This document shows, piece by piece, positions 10,778 to 19,912 of a DNA stretch of 64,000 bases (position 1 is its first letter; every line of letters begins with the position of its first letter). The notes beneath the pieces are model-generated. The model had not been told where the DNA came from. It saw nothing but the letters and a program-made list of their open reading frames with translations, and did not search any database. The position numbers and the translations under genes were made by a program. Source of the DNA: Streptomyces sp. SID13726 (lineage in GTDB: Bacteria > Actinomycetota > Actinomycetes > Streptomycetales > Streptomycetaceae); assembly GCF_010548375.1 (NCBI RefSeq), contig NZ_JAAGLY010000008.1:1-64000 (forward strand). The letters are read 5' to 3'.

Positions 10778-11797
10778 TCATCTGCGCGGCTGGGCGTCCA
10801 GCACCTGCTGGAGCGCCTCGAACTCCTCGACGCACTTGCCGGAGCCCAGCGCCACGCTGTCGAGCGGGTCCTCGGCGATGTGGATCGGCATGCCGGTCTC
10901 CCGGCGCAGCCGCTCGTCGAGGCCGCGGAGCAGAGCGCCGCCGCCGGTGAGGACGATGCCGCGGTCCATGATGTCGCCGGAGAGCTCCGGCGGGCACTTG
11001 TCGAGGGTCGTCTTGACGGCGTCGACGATGGCGTTGACGGGTTCCTCGATCGCCTTGCGGACTTCGGCGGCCGAGATGACGACGGTCTTGGGCAGCCCGG
11101 AGACGAGGTCCCGGCCGCGGATTTCGGTGTGTTCGTCAGCGTCGAGGTCGTACGCCGAACCGATCGTGATCTTGATCTGTTCGGCTGTCCGCTCACCCAG
11201 CAGAAGGGAGTACTCCTTCTTGATGTGCTGGATGATCGCGTTGTCCAGCTCGTCACCGGCGACCCGGATGGACTGGGCGGTGACGATGCCGCCGAGGGAG
11301 ATGACCGCGACCTCCGTGGTGCCGCCGCCGATGTCCACCACCATGTTGCCCGTGGCCTCGTGGACCGGCAGGCCGGAGCCGATGGCGGCCGCCATGGGCT
11401 CCTCGATGATGTGCACCTGCCGGGCGCCGGCCTGGGACGACGCCTCGATGACGGCACGGCGCTCGACGCCGGTGATGCCCGAGGGGACACACACGACGAC
11501 GCGCGGCCTGGCGAGATACCGCCGCTTGTGGATCTTCAGGATGAAGTAGCGGAGCATTCGCTCGGTGATCTCGAAGTCGGCGATCACGCCGTCCTTCAGC
11601 GGGCGTACGGCAACGATGTTGCCGGGCGTCCGCCCGATCATCTTCTTCGCTTCGGCGCCGACCGCGAGAATTCCACCGGTGTTGGTGTTGATCGCGACGA
11701 CGGACGGCTCGTTGAGTACGATCCCGCGACCCCTGACGTACACCAGCGTGTTGGCGGTCCCGAGGTCGACAGCCATGTCACGGCCGATGAACGACAT
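10778..11797 (-). CDS. mreB: Actin-like cell-shape protein MreB
   Basis: 339 residues from the ATG at 11797 (MSFIGRDMAVDLGTAN), chosen over an ATG 12 bases upstream because GGGGAA lies about 5 bases before it. Actin-fold nucleotide motifs are present: DLGTANT (phosphate 1), VVDIGGGTTEVAV (phosphate 2) and GIVLTGGGALL (adenosine). It polymerises on the membrane and organises MreC, MreD, PBP2 and RodA. In Streptomyces it acts mainly in spore-wall formation (family knowledge). Its upstream region contains several inverted repeats and probably the main operon promoter. Confidence 0.97.
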   Translation of the reverse strand: MSFIGRDMAVDLGTANTLVYVRGRGIVLNEPSVVAINTNTGGILAVGAEAKKMIGRTPGNIVAVRPLKDGVIADFEITERMLRYFILKIHKRRYLARPRVVVCVPSGITGVERRAVIEASSQAGARQVHIIEEPMAAAIGSGLPVHEATGNMVVDIGGGTTEVAVISLGGIVTAQSIRVAGDELDNAIIQHIKKEYSLLLGERTAEQIKITIGSAYDLDADEHTEIRGRDLVSGLPKTVVISAAEVRKAIEEPVNAIVDAVKTTLDKCPPELSGDIMDRGIVLTGGGALLRGLDERLRRETGMPIHIAEDPLDSVALGSGKCVEEFEALQQVLDAQPRR

Positions 11798-12106
11798 TGA
11801 GTTCCCCATCAGGATTCGTCTGGCCTTCCCGGGAGCTTTTGAGGGCTTTTCAGGTCGGCGAAGTGGGTGCTGTGACGTGAAGGCTTCCATCGTAGACGCG
11901 CCTGCACGAACACTGCGCGAGGGTCTTCGCCATTGTCAGCAGATGTAAAGCCGCCCCGCTTGTGGAGACGGTCCATCGGGGGCACTCGTTCCCCCGATCG
12001 GCACGCATATGCCGAGGGACGGCCGAAAATGATCGGCCGTCCCAGGTCAGGCGAGCAGGCGTTCTGACGACCCGTCAGAAAATGCCACGAAACCTACGCA
12101 CGGAAC
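11798..12106. other. mreB upstream / ndk downstream region
   Basis: No gene is seen in these 309 bases. The right end carries the ndk terminator hairpin (12016-12043). A second perfect inverted repeat, ATCGGGGG/CCCCCGAT with an 8-base loop, lies at 11975-11998. The remainder upstream of mreB is the only place for the mreBCD promoter, but I cannot define -10/-35 boxes confidently. Confidence 0.5.
12016..12043 (-). terminator. ndk transcription terminator
   Basis: A perfect 11-bp stem (GGGACGGCCGA and complement) with loop AAATGA lies 63 bases beyond the ndk stop on the minus strand. Confidence 0.75.
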
Positions 12107-12520
12107 CTATGCGCGACCCGGGAAGAAGATCTTCACCTCGCGCTCGGCGGACTCCTCGGAGTCGCTCGCGTGGATCAGGTTCTCCCGGACGATGACGCCG
12201 TAGTCGCCCCGGATGGAGCCGGGCGCGGCGGCGATCGGGTCGGTCGGTCCCGCGAGCGCGCGGACGCCCTCGATGACCCGCTCGCCCTCGACGATCAGCG
12301 CGACGACCGGACCGGACGCCATGAACTCCACCAGCGGCTCGTAGAAGGGCTTGCCCTTGTGCTCGCCGTAGTGCTGCTCCAGCGTCTCCTGGTCCAGGGT
12401 GCGCAGCTCCAGCGCGGTGATCCGCCAGCCCGCCTTGCGCTCGATACGGCTGATGATCTCGCCGGTCAGGCCACGACGGACGGCGTCGGGCTTGAGGAGG
12501 ACGAGGGTGCGCTGGCTCAC
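12107..12520 (-). CDS. ndk: Nucleoside diphosphate kinase
   Basis: 137 residues from a GTG with AGGAG 6-10 bases upstream. It transfers the gamma-phosphate of ATP to nucleoside diphosphates via a phosphohistidine. The active-site His is H117 in NLIHASDSEESAERE, and the family N-terminus (TLVLLKPDAV) is intact. Length matches bacterial Ndk exactly. It is downstream of the DUF4233 gene on the same strand and is followed by a clean hairpin terminator. Confidence 0.97.
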   Translation of the reverse strand: MSQRTLVLLKPDAVRRGLTGEIISRIERKAGWRITALELRTLDQETLEQHYGEHKGKPFYEPLVEFMASGPVVALIVEGERVIEGVRALAGPTDPIAAAPGSIRGDYGVIVRENLIHASDSEESAEREVKIFFPGRA

Positions 12521-12584
12521 GAGGGGCTCCTTGCCTGCTGACATGTGCGGTGGGACGAGATTACAGGGCGTGTCGGTACGTTCG

Positions 12585-12995
12585 TCACACAGCGTCAGGT
12601 GTAGCAGGGCCTGCCTGGGCGGCTTGGCCTGCCTGGGCGGCCTGGCCTGCCTGGGCGGCTTGGGCGGCTTGGGCGGCGAATCTCGCCTTCGCCTCGTCGA
12701 TCTTGCGGCCGTAGTGCACGGAGGCCCACCACAGCGCCGCGAAGACCGCACCCATGAAGAACATGGTCGGCACGACGAAGCCGGAGGCGATCAGGGCGAT
12801 CTGGAGCGCCCAGCCGAGGGCGATGCCGCCGGGCCGGGTCACGACCCCGCACAGCGCGAGACAGAAGAACATGGCGATGCCGCTGACCGTCCACACCGTG
12901 GAGGTCGCCAGGTCGGGGTCCTTCATCGCGACCAGTCCGGCGAAGCCGATGACGAAGAACTCGCCGATCAGGGTCGATGCACAGAGCGTACGCAT
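12585..12995 (-). CDS. DUF4233-like membrane protein with AAQAGQ repeat tail
   Basis: 136 residues. Four hydrophobic segments span about residues 5-24, 33-52, 58-77 and 78-92; a cytosolic tail follows. The sequence and its place directly after folC match the DUF4233 family, of unknown function. The ATG lies 8 bases after the folC stop, so translation is probably coupled. The tail (about 107-130) is built from AAQAGQ units encoded by a perfect 18-bp tandem repeat, so its length may differ between strains. Confidence 0.85.
   Translation of the reverse strand: MRTLCASTLIGEFFVIGFAGLVAMKDPDLATSTVWTVSGIAMFFCLALCGVVTRPGGIALGWALQIALIASGFVVPTMFFMGAVFAALWWASVHYGRKIDEAKARFAAQAAQAAQAGQAAQAGQAAQAGPATPDAV
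12608..12677. repeat. 18-bp tandem repeat inside the DUF4233-like gene
   Basis: Three 18-bp units (GGCCTGCCTGGGCGGCTT, the second with one change) start at 12608, 12626 and 12644, followed by two 9-bp half units. The array is in frame and encodes the Ala/Gln/Gly tail, so unit gain or loss keeps the reading frame. Confidence 0.9.
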
Positions 12996-13003
12996 GGCGC
13001 GGC

Positions 13004-14488
13004 TCAGCCCCTTCCGAGCAGCAGCCGGGCCTCGCCGACCGTGATGACCGACCCGGTGACCAGCACTCCGCCGCCCGCGAACTCGCCGTCCTCCTCGGCC
13101 AGCGTGATCGCCTCCTCCAGCGCGTCCGGCAGCCGCGGCTCGACCTGCACCCGCTCCTCGCCGAACACCTCGACGGCGATCGCGGCGAGCTCGTCGGCGT
13201 CCATCGCGCGGTGGCTGGAGTTCTGGGTGATCACGACCTCGGCGAAGATCGGCTCGAAGGCCTCAAGCAGCCCCCGCACGTCCTTCTCGCCGCTCGCGCC
13301 CACCACACCGATCAGCCGGCTGAAGTCGAAGGCCTCGCCGACCGCCTCCGCGGTGGCACGGGCGCCTGCCGGGTTGTGGGCCGCGTCCAGGACGACGGTC
13401 GGGGACCGCCGTACGACTTCGAGGCGGCCCGGGGAGGTCACGGCGGCGAAGGCCTTGCGGACGGTGTCGATGTCCAGGCGGTCCGGGCGCTGGGCGCCGA
13501 CGCCGAAGAACGCCTCGACGGCGGCGAGCGCCACGGCCGCGTTGTGCGCCTGGTACGGGCCGTGCAGCGGGAGGTACACCTCTTCGTACTCACCGCCGAG
13601 CCCGCGCAGGGTCAGCAGCTGGCCGCCGACGGCGACCTGGCGGGCGACGACCCCGAACTCCAGGCCCTCGCGCGCGACGGTGGCGTCCACCTCGACAGCC
13701 TTCTTCAGCAGCACCTGCGCCGCGTCCACCGGCTGCTGGGCCAGGATCACGGTCGCGTCCTGCTTGATGATCCCGGCCTTCTCGACCGCGATCTCGCCGG
13801 GGGTCCCGCCGAGCCGGTCGGTGTGGTCGAGGTCGATGGGGGTCACGACCGCGACATCGCCGTCGATGACGTTCGTGGCGTCCCAGGAGCCGCCCATGCC
13901 GACCTCCACGACGGCCACGTCGACGGGGGCGTCCGCGAAGGCGGCGTACGCCATGCCGGTCAGCACCTCGAAGAACGACAGCCGGTACTCCTGCTGGGCG
14001 TCGACCATCTCGATGTACGGCTTGATGTCGTCGTACGTCTCGATGAACCGCTCGGCGGAGATCGGCGCGCCGTCCAGGCTGATGCGCTCGGTGATCGACT
14101 GGACGTGGGGGCTGGTGTAGCGGCCGGTGCGCAGTTCGAAGGCGCCGAGGAGGGCCTCGATCATGCGGGCCGTGGAGGTCTTGCCGTTCGTTCCCGTGAT
14201 GTGGATCGAGGGGTACGACCGCTGCGGATCGCCCAGGACGTCCATCAGCGCGGCGATGCGGCTGACGCTCGGCTCCAGCTTGGTCTCGCCCCACCTGGTC
14301 GCGAGGTCGGCCTCGACCGCGCGCAGGGCCTTGTCGACCTCGGGGTCGGCGGGGCGGGCGGGGACGTCTGCCTCCGGCGGGGTGCCCTGGGTGCGGAGGG
14401 TTCGGCTGCCGGCCTCGATGACCGCGAGGTCGGGGTCTCGGTCGGTTTCGGCGGCGACGATCTCGTCGAAGGGGTCGGTCTCACTCAC
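13004..14488 (-). CDS. folC: Folylpolyglutamate synthase / dihydrofolate synthase
   Basis: 494 residues of the Mur-ligase-like FolC family. It adds glutamate to dihydropteroate or folates with ATP. The P-loop is ITGTNGKTSTARM (about residues 99-111). Downstream are the Mur-type VEVGMGGSWDATN and the C-terminal domain pattern VLDAAHNPAGA. The first about 45 residues are an acidic, poorly conserved extension common in actinobacterial FolC. It is followed immediately by the DUF4233-like gene and is preceded by valS on the same strand, with a repeat/hairpin in the 118-base gap. Confidence 0.96.
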   Translation of the reverse strand: MSETDPFDEIVAAETDRDPDLAVIEAGSRTLRTQGTPPEADVPARPADPEVDKALRAVEADLATRWGETKLEPSVSRIAALMDVLGDPQRSYPSIHITGTNGKTSTARMIEALLGAFELRTGRYTSPHVQSITERISLDGAPISAERFIETYDDIKPYIEMVDAQQEYRLSFFEVLTGMAYAAFADAPVDVAVVEVGMGGSWDATNVIDGDVAVVTPIDLDHTDRLGGTPGEIAVEKAGIIKQDATVILAQQPVDAAQVLLKKAVEVDATVAREGLEFGVVARQVAVGGQLLTLRGLGGEYEEVYLPLHGPYQAHNAAVALAAVEAFFGVGAQRPDRLDIDTVRKAFAAVTSPGRLEVVRRSPTVVLDAAHNPAGARATAEAVGEAFDFSRLIGVVGASGEKDVRGLLEAFEPIFAEVVITQNSSHRAMDADELAAIAVEVFGEERVQVEPRLPDALEEAITLAEEDGEFAGGGVLVTGSVITVGEARLLLGRG

Positions 14489-14553
14489 GGGCCCAGTCTA
14501 CGGACGGCGACTGACAGCGTGCCTTCGGAGTGGGGTGGCTGGTGCCGCCTGGC

Positions 14554-14599
14554 GGGCGCGGGGAGGTTTGTGGCTGGTCGCGCAGTTCCCCGCGCCCCT
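14554..14599 (-). repeat. Dispersed Streptomyces-type repeat forming a hairpin after valS
   Basis: The core at 14571-14599 (GGTCGCGCAGTTCCCCGCGC) is shared with two 48-bp copies at 50109 and 54152. Here it also forms an 11-bp perfect stem, GGGCGCGGGGA at 14554 with TCCCCGCGCCC ending at 14597, placed just past the valS stop. It could serve as a valS terminator. Confidence 0.75.
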
Positions 14600-14606
14600 A
14601 AAAGCG

Positions 14607-17231
14607 CTACTGCTGAGGCAGACCCTCCAGCTGGGTCTGGATCCTCTCGATGTCCTCGTCCGCCTTCGCCAGGCGGCCGCGGATCTTGTCCACCACGTTG
14701 TCCGGGGCCTTCGCCAGGAACGCTTCGTTGCCGAGCTTCCCCGTCGCCTGGGCCTTCTCCTTCTCCGCCGCGGCGAGGTCCTTGGCCAGCCTCTTGCGCT
14801 CGGCGGCCACGTCGATCGTGCCGGAGAGGTCGAGGGCGACCGTGGCGCCGGCGACCGGGAGGGTGGCCGTGGCCGCGAAGGTGTCGCCCTCCGGCTGGAG
14901 GCGGAGGAGCTGGCGGACGGCGGCCTCGTGGGCGGCGAGGGCGGCGACGGCGAGGTCCAGGCGGGCCGGGACCTTCTGGCCGTCCTTGAGGCCCTGGTCC
15001 TTGCGGAACCGGCGGACCTCGGTGACGACCCGCTGGACCAGCGCGATCTCGTCCTCGGCGGCCTGGTCGCGGAAGCCGCTGTCCTTGGGCCAGTCACCGA
15101 TGACCAGGGACTCGCCGCCGGTCAGGGTGGTCCACAGGGCGTCCGTGACGAACGGGATGACCGGGTGCAGGAGGCGCAGCGTCACGTCCAGGACCTCGCC
15201 GAGGACCCGGCCGGAGACCCTGGCCTGGTCGCCGCCCGCGAAGAACGTCGTCTTGGACAGCTCGACGTACCAGTCGAAGACCTCGTCCCACGCGAAGTGG
15301 TAGAGCGCGTCGGCGAGCTTCGCGAACTGGTAGTCGTCGTAGTACGCGTCGACCTGGGCGACCGTGGTGTTGAGGCGGGAGAGGATCCAGCGGTCGGTCG
15401 CCGACATCTCGGAGGCGTCCGGCAGCGGGCCCTCGACCGTGGCGCCGTTCATCAGGGCGAAGCGGGTGGCGTTCCAGATCTTGTTGGTGAAGTTCCGGGA
15501 GGCCTTGACCCAGTCCTCGCCGATCGGGACGTCCGCGCCCGGGTTGGCGCCGTTGGCGAGGGTGAAGCGGACGGCGTCCGAGCCGTAGGCGTCCATCCAC
15601 ACCAGCGGGTCGACCGCGTTGGGGTTCGACTTCGACATCTTCTTGCCGAACTCGTCACGGACCAGGCCGGTCAGCGCGATGGTGTGGAACGGGGCCTGGC
15701 CGTCCATGGCGTAGAGGCCGAACATCATCATCCGGGCGACCCAGAAGAAGATGATGTCGTGGCCGGTCAGCAGGACGTCGGTCGGGTAGAACTTCCGCAG
15801 GTCCTCGGTCTGTTCGGGCCAGCCGAGCGTGGAGAACGGCCACAGGCCGGAGGAGAACCAGGTGTCCAGGACGTCGGCGTCCTGGGTCCAGCCCGCACCC
15901 GTGGGCGGCTCCTCGTCGGGGCCGACGCAGACGACCTCGCCCTCGGGGCCGTACCAGATCGGGATGCGGTGGCCCCACCACAACTGCCGTGAGATGCACC
16001 AGTCGTGCATGTTGTCGACCCAGTCGAAGTAGCGCTTCGACATGTCCTCGGGGTGGATCTTGACCCGGCCGTCGCGGACCGCGTCACCGGCGGCCTTGGC
16101 GAGCGGGCCGACCTTGACCCACCACTGGAGGGACAGCCGCGGCTCGACCGTGGTCTTGCAGCGCGAGCAGTGGCCGACAGAGTGCATGTAGGGGCGCTTC
16201 TCGGCGACGATGCGGCCCTGCTCCTTGAGCGCGCCGACGACGGAGGAGCGGGCCTCGAAGCGGTCCAGGCCGAGGAACGGGCCGTGGACGGTGATCACGC
16301 CGTGCTCGTCCATGATCGTCAGGGACGGCAGGTCGTGGCGGCGGCCGATCTCGAAGTCGTTCGGGTCGTGCGCCGGGGTCACCTTGACCGCGCCGGTGCC
16401 GAACTCGGGGTCGACGTGGGTGTCGGCGACGACCGGGATGGTGCGGTCGGTCAGCGGCAGCTTGATCTGCTTGCCGATGAGGTGCTGGTACCGCTCGTCG
16501 TCGGGGTGGACGGCGACGGCGGTGTCACCGAGCATCGTCTCCGCGCGCGTGGTCGCGACGACGAGGCTGTCCTCGCCCTCGCCGTAGCGGATCGAGACCA
16601 ACTCGCCCGCGTCCTCCTGGTATTCCACCTCGATGTCCGAGATGGCCGTCAGACAGCGCGGGCACCAGTTGATGATCCGCTCGGCGCGGTAGATCAGCTC
16701 GTCTTCGTAGAGCCGCTTGAAGATGGTGAGGACGGCCTTGGACAGGCCCTCGTCCATCGTGAAGCGCTCGCGGTCCCAGTCGACGCCGTCGCCGAGCCGG
16801 CGCATCTGGCCGAGGATCCGGCCGCCGTACTCCTCCTTCCACTGCCAGACGCGCTCGACGAACTCCTCGCGCCCCAGGTCGTGGCGGGACTTGCCCTCCT
16901 CGGCGAGCTGCTGCTCGACCTTGTTCTGGGTGGCGATGCCGGCGTGGTCCATGCCGGGCAGCCACAGCGACTCGTAGCCCTGCATGCGCTTGCGGCGGGT
17001 GAGGGCGTCCATGAGCGTGTGCTGGAAGGCGTGGCCCAGGTGGAGCGAGCCGGTGACGTTCGGCGGCGGGATGACGATGGTGTACGGGGGCTTCTCGCTC
17101 TTCGCGTCGGCGGCGAAGTAACCGCGCTCCACCCAGCGCTCGTACAGCGTCTCCTCTACCTCGGCCGGCGTGTACTGGGTCGGCAGTTCGGTGCTGGGCG
17201 CTGTGGGCTGCTGCTGAGCGTTCTCGGTCAC
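14607..17231 (-). CDS. valS: Valyl-tRNA synthetase
   Basis: 874 residues, class Ia aminoacyl-tRNA synthetase charging tRNA-Val. The HIGH motif is H64-L-G-H67 after PPPNVTGS. An editing (CP1) domain lies in the first half, and the KMSKS motif is intact in GKKMSKSNPNAVDP. A zinc-knuckle-like CSRCKTTVEPR segment lies in the insertion. The C-terminal about 70 residues form the ValS coiled coil (ERKRLAKDLAAAEKEKAQA). It is divergent from the Pro/Gln-rich membrane protein gene across 136 bases. Confidence 0.97.
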   Translation of the reverse strand: MTENAQQQPTAPSTELPTQYTPAEVEETLYERWVERGYFAADAKSEKPPYTIVIPPPNVTGSLHLGHAFQHTLMDALTRRKRMQGYESLWLPGMDHAGIATQNKVEQQLAEEGKSRHDLGREEFVERVWQWKEEYGGRILGQMRRLGDGVDWDRERFTMDEGLSKAVLTIFKRLYEDELIYRAERIINWCPRCLTAISDIEVEYQEDAGELVSIRYGEGEDSLVVATTRAETMLGDTAVAVHPDDERYQHLIGKQIKLPLTDRTIPVVADTHVDPEFGTGAVKVTPAHDPNDFEIGRRHDLPSLTIMDEHGVITVHGPFLGLDRFEARSSVVGALKEQGRIVAEKRPYMHSVGHCSRCKTTVEPRLSLQWWVKVGPLAKAAGDAVRDGRVKIHPEDMSKRYFDWVDNMHDWCISRQLWWGHRIPIWYGPEGEVVCVGPDEEPPTGAGWTQDADVLDTWFSSGLWPFSTLGWPEQTEDLRKFYPTDVLLTGHDIIFFWVARMMMFGLYAMDGQAPFHTIALTGLVRDEFGKKMSKSNPNAVDPLVWMDAYGSDAVRFTLANGANPGADVPIGEDWVKASRNFTNKIWNATRFALMNGATVEGPLPDASEMSATDRWILSRLNTTVAQVDAYYDDYQFAKLADALYHFAWDEVFDWYVELSKTTFFAGGDQARVSGRVLGEVLDVTLRLLHPVIPFVTDALWTTLTGGESLVIGDWPKDSGFRDQAAEDEIALVQRVVTEVRRFRKDQGLKDGQKVPARLDLAVAALAAHEAAVRQLLRLQPEGDTFAATATLPVAGATVALDLSGTIDVAAERKRLAKDLAAAEKEKAQATGKLGNEAFLAKAPDNVVDKIRGRLAKADEDIERIQTQLEGLPQQ

Positions 17232-17367
17232 GGGGTCAGTTTAGGGGTGTCGCGGCGGTGTCCCGAAACGCGTTTGTTCTGTAACGGTGGGGCCCCCGAT
17301 GCCGTGCGGCGACTTGGCCTGGGCCAGGATGTCAGGAACACATAAGCATCTGGAGGGGAACCCAGAG

Positions 17368-18393
17368 ATGAGCTACAACCAGCCGGGCCCGTACGGCGGG
17401 CAGCCCCAGCAGCCCGGGCAGCCGCCGCAGCCCGGGCCGTACGGCCAGCCGGGCCCCTACGGCCAGCCGCAGCAGCCCCCGCAAGCCCCGCAGCCCGGCT
17501 ACGGCTACCCCCAGCAGACGCCGCCCACCCAGCCGCAGCCCGGCTACCCGCAGCAGCCCCCGCAGGGCCAGCCGCAGCCCGGTTACGGCTACCCGCAGCA
17601 GGGCGGCGTTCCTCCGCAGCAGCCGCCGTACGGCCAGCCGCAGGCTCCCTACGGCCAGCAGCCGCCGTACGGCCAGGCCCCCTACGGCGTTCCGCAGCCC
17701 CCGGCGCCGGGCGGCAACGGCAAGAAGATCGGCATCATCGTCGGCGCGGTGGCGGTCGTGGCCGCGATCGCGGTCGGCGCGTACCTCGTGATCGGCGGGG
17801 GCGGGAACGGCGGCGGCGGTTCGGACATCGCGGACGACGGGGCGCACACCCTGACCACGCCGGCCACGGTCCTCACCGACTACAAGAAGTCCGCCAGCGC
17901 CGACGGCGGCGGCTTCAGCGAGAACGACGTCAAGGACGCCGAGAAGCACGGCGTGAAGAACGCCCAGGACGTGAGCGCGACCTACCAGTCCGGCGCCGCG
18001 ACCGACTACCTCGCCATGAAGATGGTCAACTTCATGGGCGTCTACGGCGACATCGACGACCCGGAGAAGGTCGTCGACGCCATGTTCGCGGAGATGAAGA
18101 AGAGCGCGGCCAGCGACGGCGAGGGCAAGGTCGTCGGCAGCCCGAAGGCGTACACCCCGGCCGGTCTCGACAGCGCGGTCCTCAAGTGCCAGGAGACGAA
18201 GGTCGACAGCGGCACCTCGACCGGCACTTCGGGCTCGATCAGCATGCCGGTGTGCATCTGGGGCGACCACAGCACGCTCGGGATCGTCATCCCCATCGAC
18301 ATGGCGGACGCCATGTCCGGCAAGGCGGCGGACCTTTCGAACGCGGCCGACATGACGGCCAAGCTGCGTACGGAAGTTCGCGTGAAGGCCTGA
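17368..18393 (+). CDS. Pro/Gln/Tyr-rich single-pass membrane protein
   Basis: 341 residues from an ATG with GGAGGGGAA 8-16 bases upstream. Residues 1-110 are a PYGQP/PGYGYPQQ low-complexity domain of the kind used as a disordered cytosolic tail. A transmembrane helix follows at about 121-143, then an exported domain (about 155-341) with one Cys pair candidate (CQET and MPVCIW). The same layout occurs in many Streptomyces proteins of unknown function beside valS and clpX. No catalytic motif is seen. Confidence 0.85.
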   Translation: MSYNQPGPYGGQPQQPGQPPQPGPYGQPGPYGQPQQPPQAPQPGYGYPQQTPPTQPQPGYPQQPPQGQPQPGYGYPQQGGVPPQQPPYGQPQAPYGQQPPYGQAPYGVPQPPAPGGNGKKIGIIVGAVAVVAAIAVGAYLVIGGGGNGGGGSDIADDGAHTLTTPATVLTDYKKSASADGGGFSENDVKDAEKHGVKNAQDVSATYQSGAATDYLAMKMVNFMGVYGDIDDPEKVVDAMFAEMKKSAASDGEGKVVGSPKAYTPAGLDSAVLKCQETKVDSGTSTGTSGSISMPVCIWGDHSTLGIVIPIDMADAMSGKAADLSNAADMTAKLRTEVRVKA

Positions 18394-18407
18394 CGCACGC
18401 AGTACGA

Positions 18408-18450
18408 CGTCGAAGGGGCCCCGGTCACCGTGACCGGGGCCCCTTCGACG
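18408..18450. terminator. Bidirectional terminator between membrane protein gene and clpX
   Basis: A perfect 20-bp stem with a 3-base loop (left arm 18408-18427, right arm 18431-18450) lies between convergent genes, 14 bases from each stop. It should end transcription from both sides. Confidence 0.9.
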
Positions 18451-18465
18451 ACAACTGCGGTGCGG

Positions 18466-19752
18466 TTACGCCGTCTTCTGCTCGCCCGGTCCCCGCCCGC
18501 GCGCGTCCCGCGGGATCAGGGTCGGGTTGACGTTGGAGTGGACGACGTCCGCGGTGATGACCACGCGGGCCACGTCCTTGCGGGACGGGATCTCGTACAT
18601 GACGCCCTGGAGGACTTCCTCCATGATGGCGCGCAGGCCACGCGCACCGGTCTGGCGGAGGATGGCCTGGTCGGCGATGGCCTCCAGGGCCTCGCGCTCG
18701 AAGTCCAGCTCCACGCCGTCGAGTTCGAAGAGGCGCTGGTACTGCTTCACCAGCGCGTTGCGCGGCTCGACCAGGATCTGGAGGAGCGCCTCGCGGTCGA
18801 GGTTGTGGACCGAGGTGATGACGGGGAGGCGGCCGATGAACTCGGGGATCATGCCGAACTTCACCAGGTCCTCGGGCATGACGTCCTCGAACTGGTCCTT
18901 GGCCTCCAGCTCGCGCTTGGAGCGGATCGTCGCCCCGAAGCCGATGCCCTTGGCGCCCGCCCGGGACTCGATGAGCTTCTCCAGGCCCGCGAAGGCACCG
19001 CCCACGATGAACAGGACGTTCGTCGTGTCGATCTGGATGAACTCCTGGTGCGGGTGCTTGCGTCCGCCCTGCGGCGGCACGGAGGCGGTGGTGCCCTCCA
19101 GGATCTTCAGCAGCGCCTGCTGGACGCCCTCGCCGCTCACGTCCCGCGTGATGGAGGGGTTTTCACTCTTCCGCGCGACCTTGTCGATCTCGTCGATGTA
19201 GATGATCCCGGTCTCGGCCTTCTTGACGTCGTAGTCGGCCGCCTGGATCAGCTTCAGCAGGATGTTCTCGACGTCCTCGCCGACGTAACCCGCCTCGGTG
19301 AGCGCCGTCGCGTCGGCGATCGCGAACGGGACGTTCAGCATGCGGGCGAGGGTCTGGGCGAGGAGGGTCTTGCCGGAGCCCGTGGGGCCCAGCAGGAGGA
19401 TGTTGGACTTCGCCAACTCGATCGCGTCGTCACGGCTGTTGCCGCCGCCGTTCTCGCCGGCCTGAACGCGCTTGTAGTGGTTGTACACCGCCACGGAGAG
19501 GGCCTTCTTGGCCGCGTCCTGGCCCACCACATAGCCCTCGAGGAACTCGAAGATCTCGCGGGGCTTGGGGAGTTCCTCCCAGCGCACCTCGCTCGTCTCG
19601 GCGAGCTCCTCCTCGATGATCTCGTTGCAGAGATCGATGCACTCGTCGCAGATGTACACACCAGGCCCTGCGATGAGCTTCTTGACCTGCTTCTGGCTCT
19701 TGCCGCAGAACGAGCACTTGAGCAGATCGCCGCCGTCACCGATGCGTGCCAC
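18466..19752 (-). CDS. clpX: ATP-dependent Clp protease ATP-binding subunit ClpX
   Basis: 428 residues from a GTG (VARIGDGGDLLKCSFCG) that has GAAGGGGAA upstream. ClpX unfolds tagged substrates and feeds them to ClpP. The N-terminal C4 zinc-binding domain uses CSFC and CDEC. Walker A is GPTGSGKT, Walker B is IYIDEIDK, and the ClpP-docking IGF loop is present as KGIGFGA. It lies downstream of clpP1-clpP2 with a 160-base gap, so it probably has its own promoter. Confidence 0.97.
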   Translation of the reverse strand: MARIGDGGDLLKCSFCGKSQKQVKKLIAGPGVYICDECIDLCNEIIEEELAETSEVRWEELPKPREIFEFLEGYVVGQDAAKKALSVAVYNHYKRVQAGENGGGNSRDDAIELAKSNILLLGPTGSGKTLLAQTLARMLNVPFAIADATALTEAGYVGEDVENILLKLIQAADYDVKKAETGIIYIDEIDKVARKSENPSITRDVSGEGVQQALLKILEGTTASVPPQGGRKHPHQEFIQIDTTNVLFIVGGAFAGLEKLIESRAGAKGIGFGATIRSKRELEAKDQFEDVMPEDLVKFGMIPEFIGRLPVITSVHNLDREALLQILVEPRNALVKQYQRLFELDGVELDFEREALEAIADQAILRQTGARGLRAIMEEVLQGVMYEIPSRKDVARVVITADVVHSNVNPTLIPRDARGRGPGEQKTA

Positions 19753-19912
19753 GGTGTGCTTCCCCTTCGCCTGGGAGACGCCTAGGTCCAGCGGCTCCTG
19801 GTGCTGCCTTATGTCCGACGGTACCTTGCCGGGCCCCCCGTTCGGGCCCCCCTTGGCAGGGTTCACTTTGACGTGCACTGTGCCAAGGGGCGGCATATCC
19901 TACGGGGTCCGC

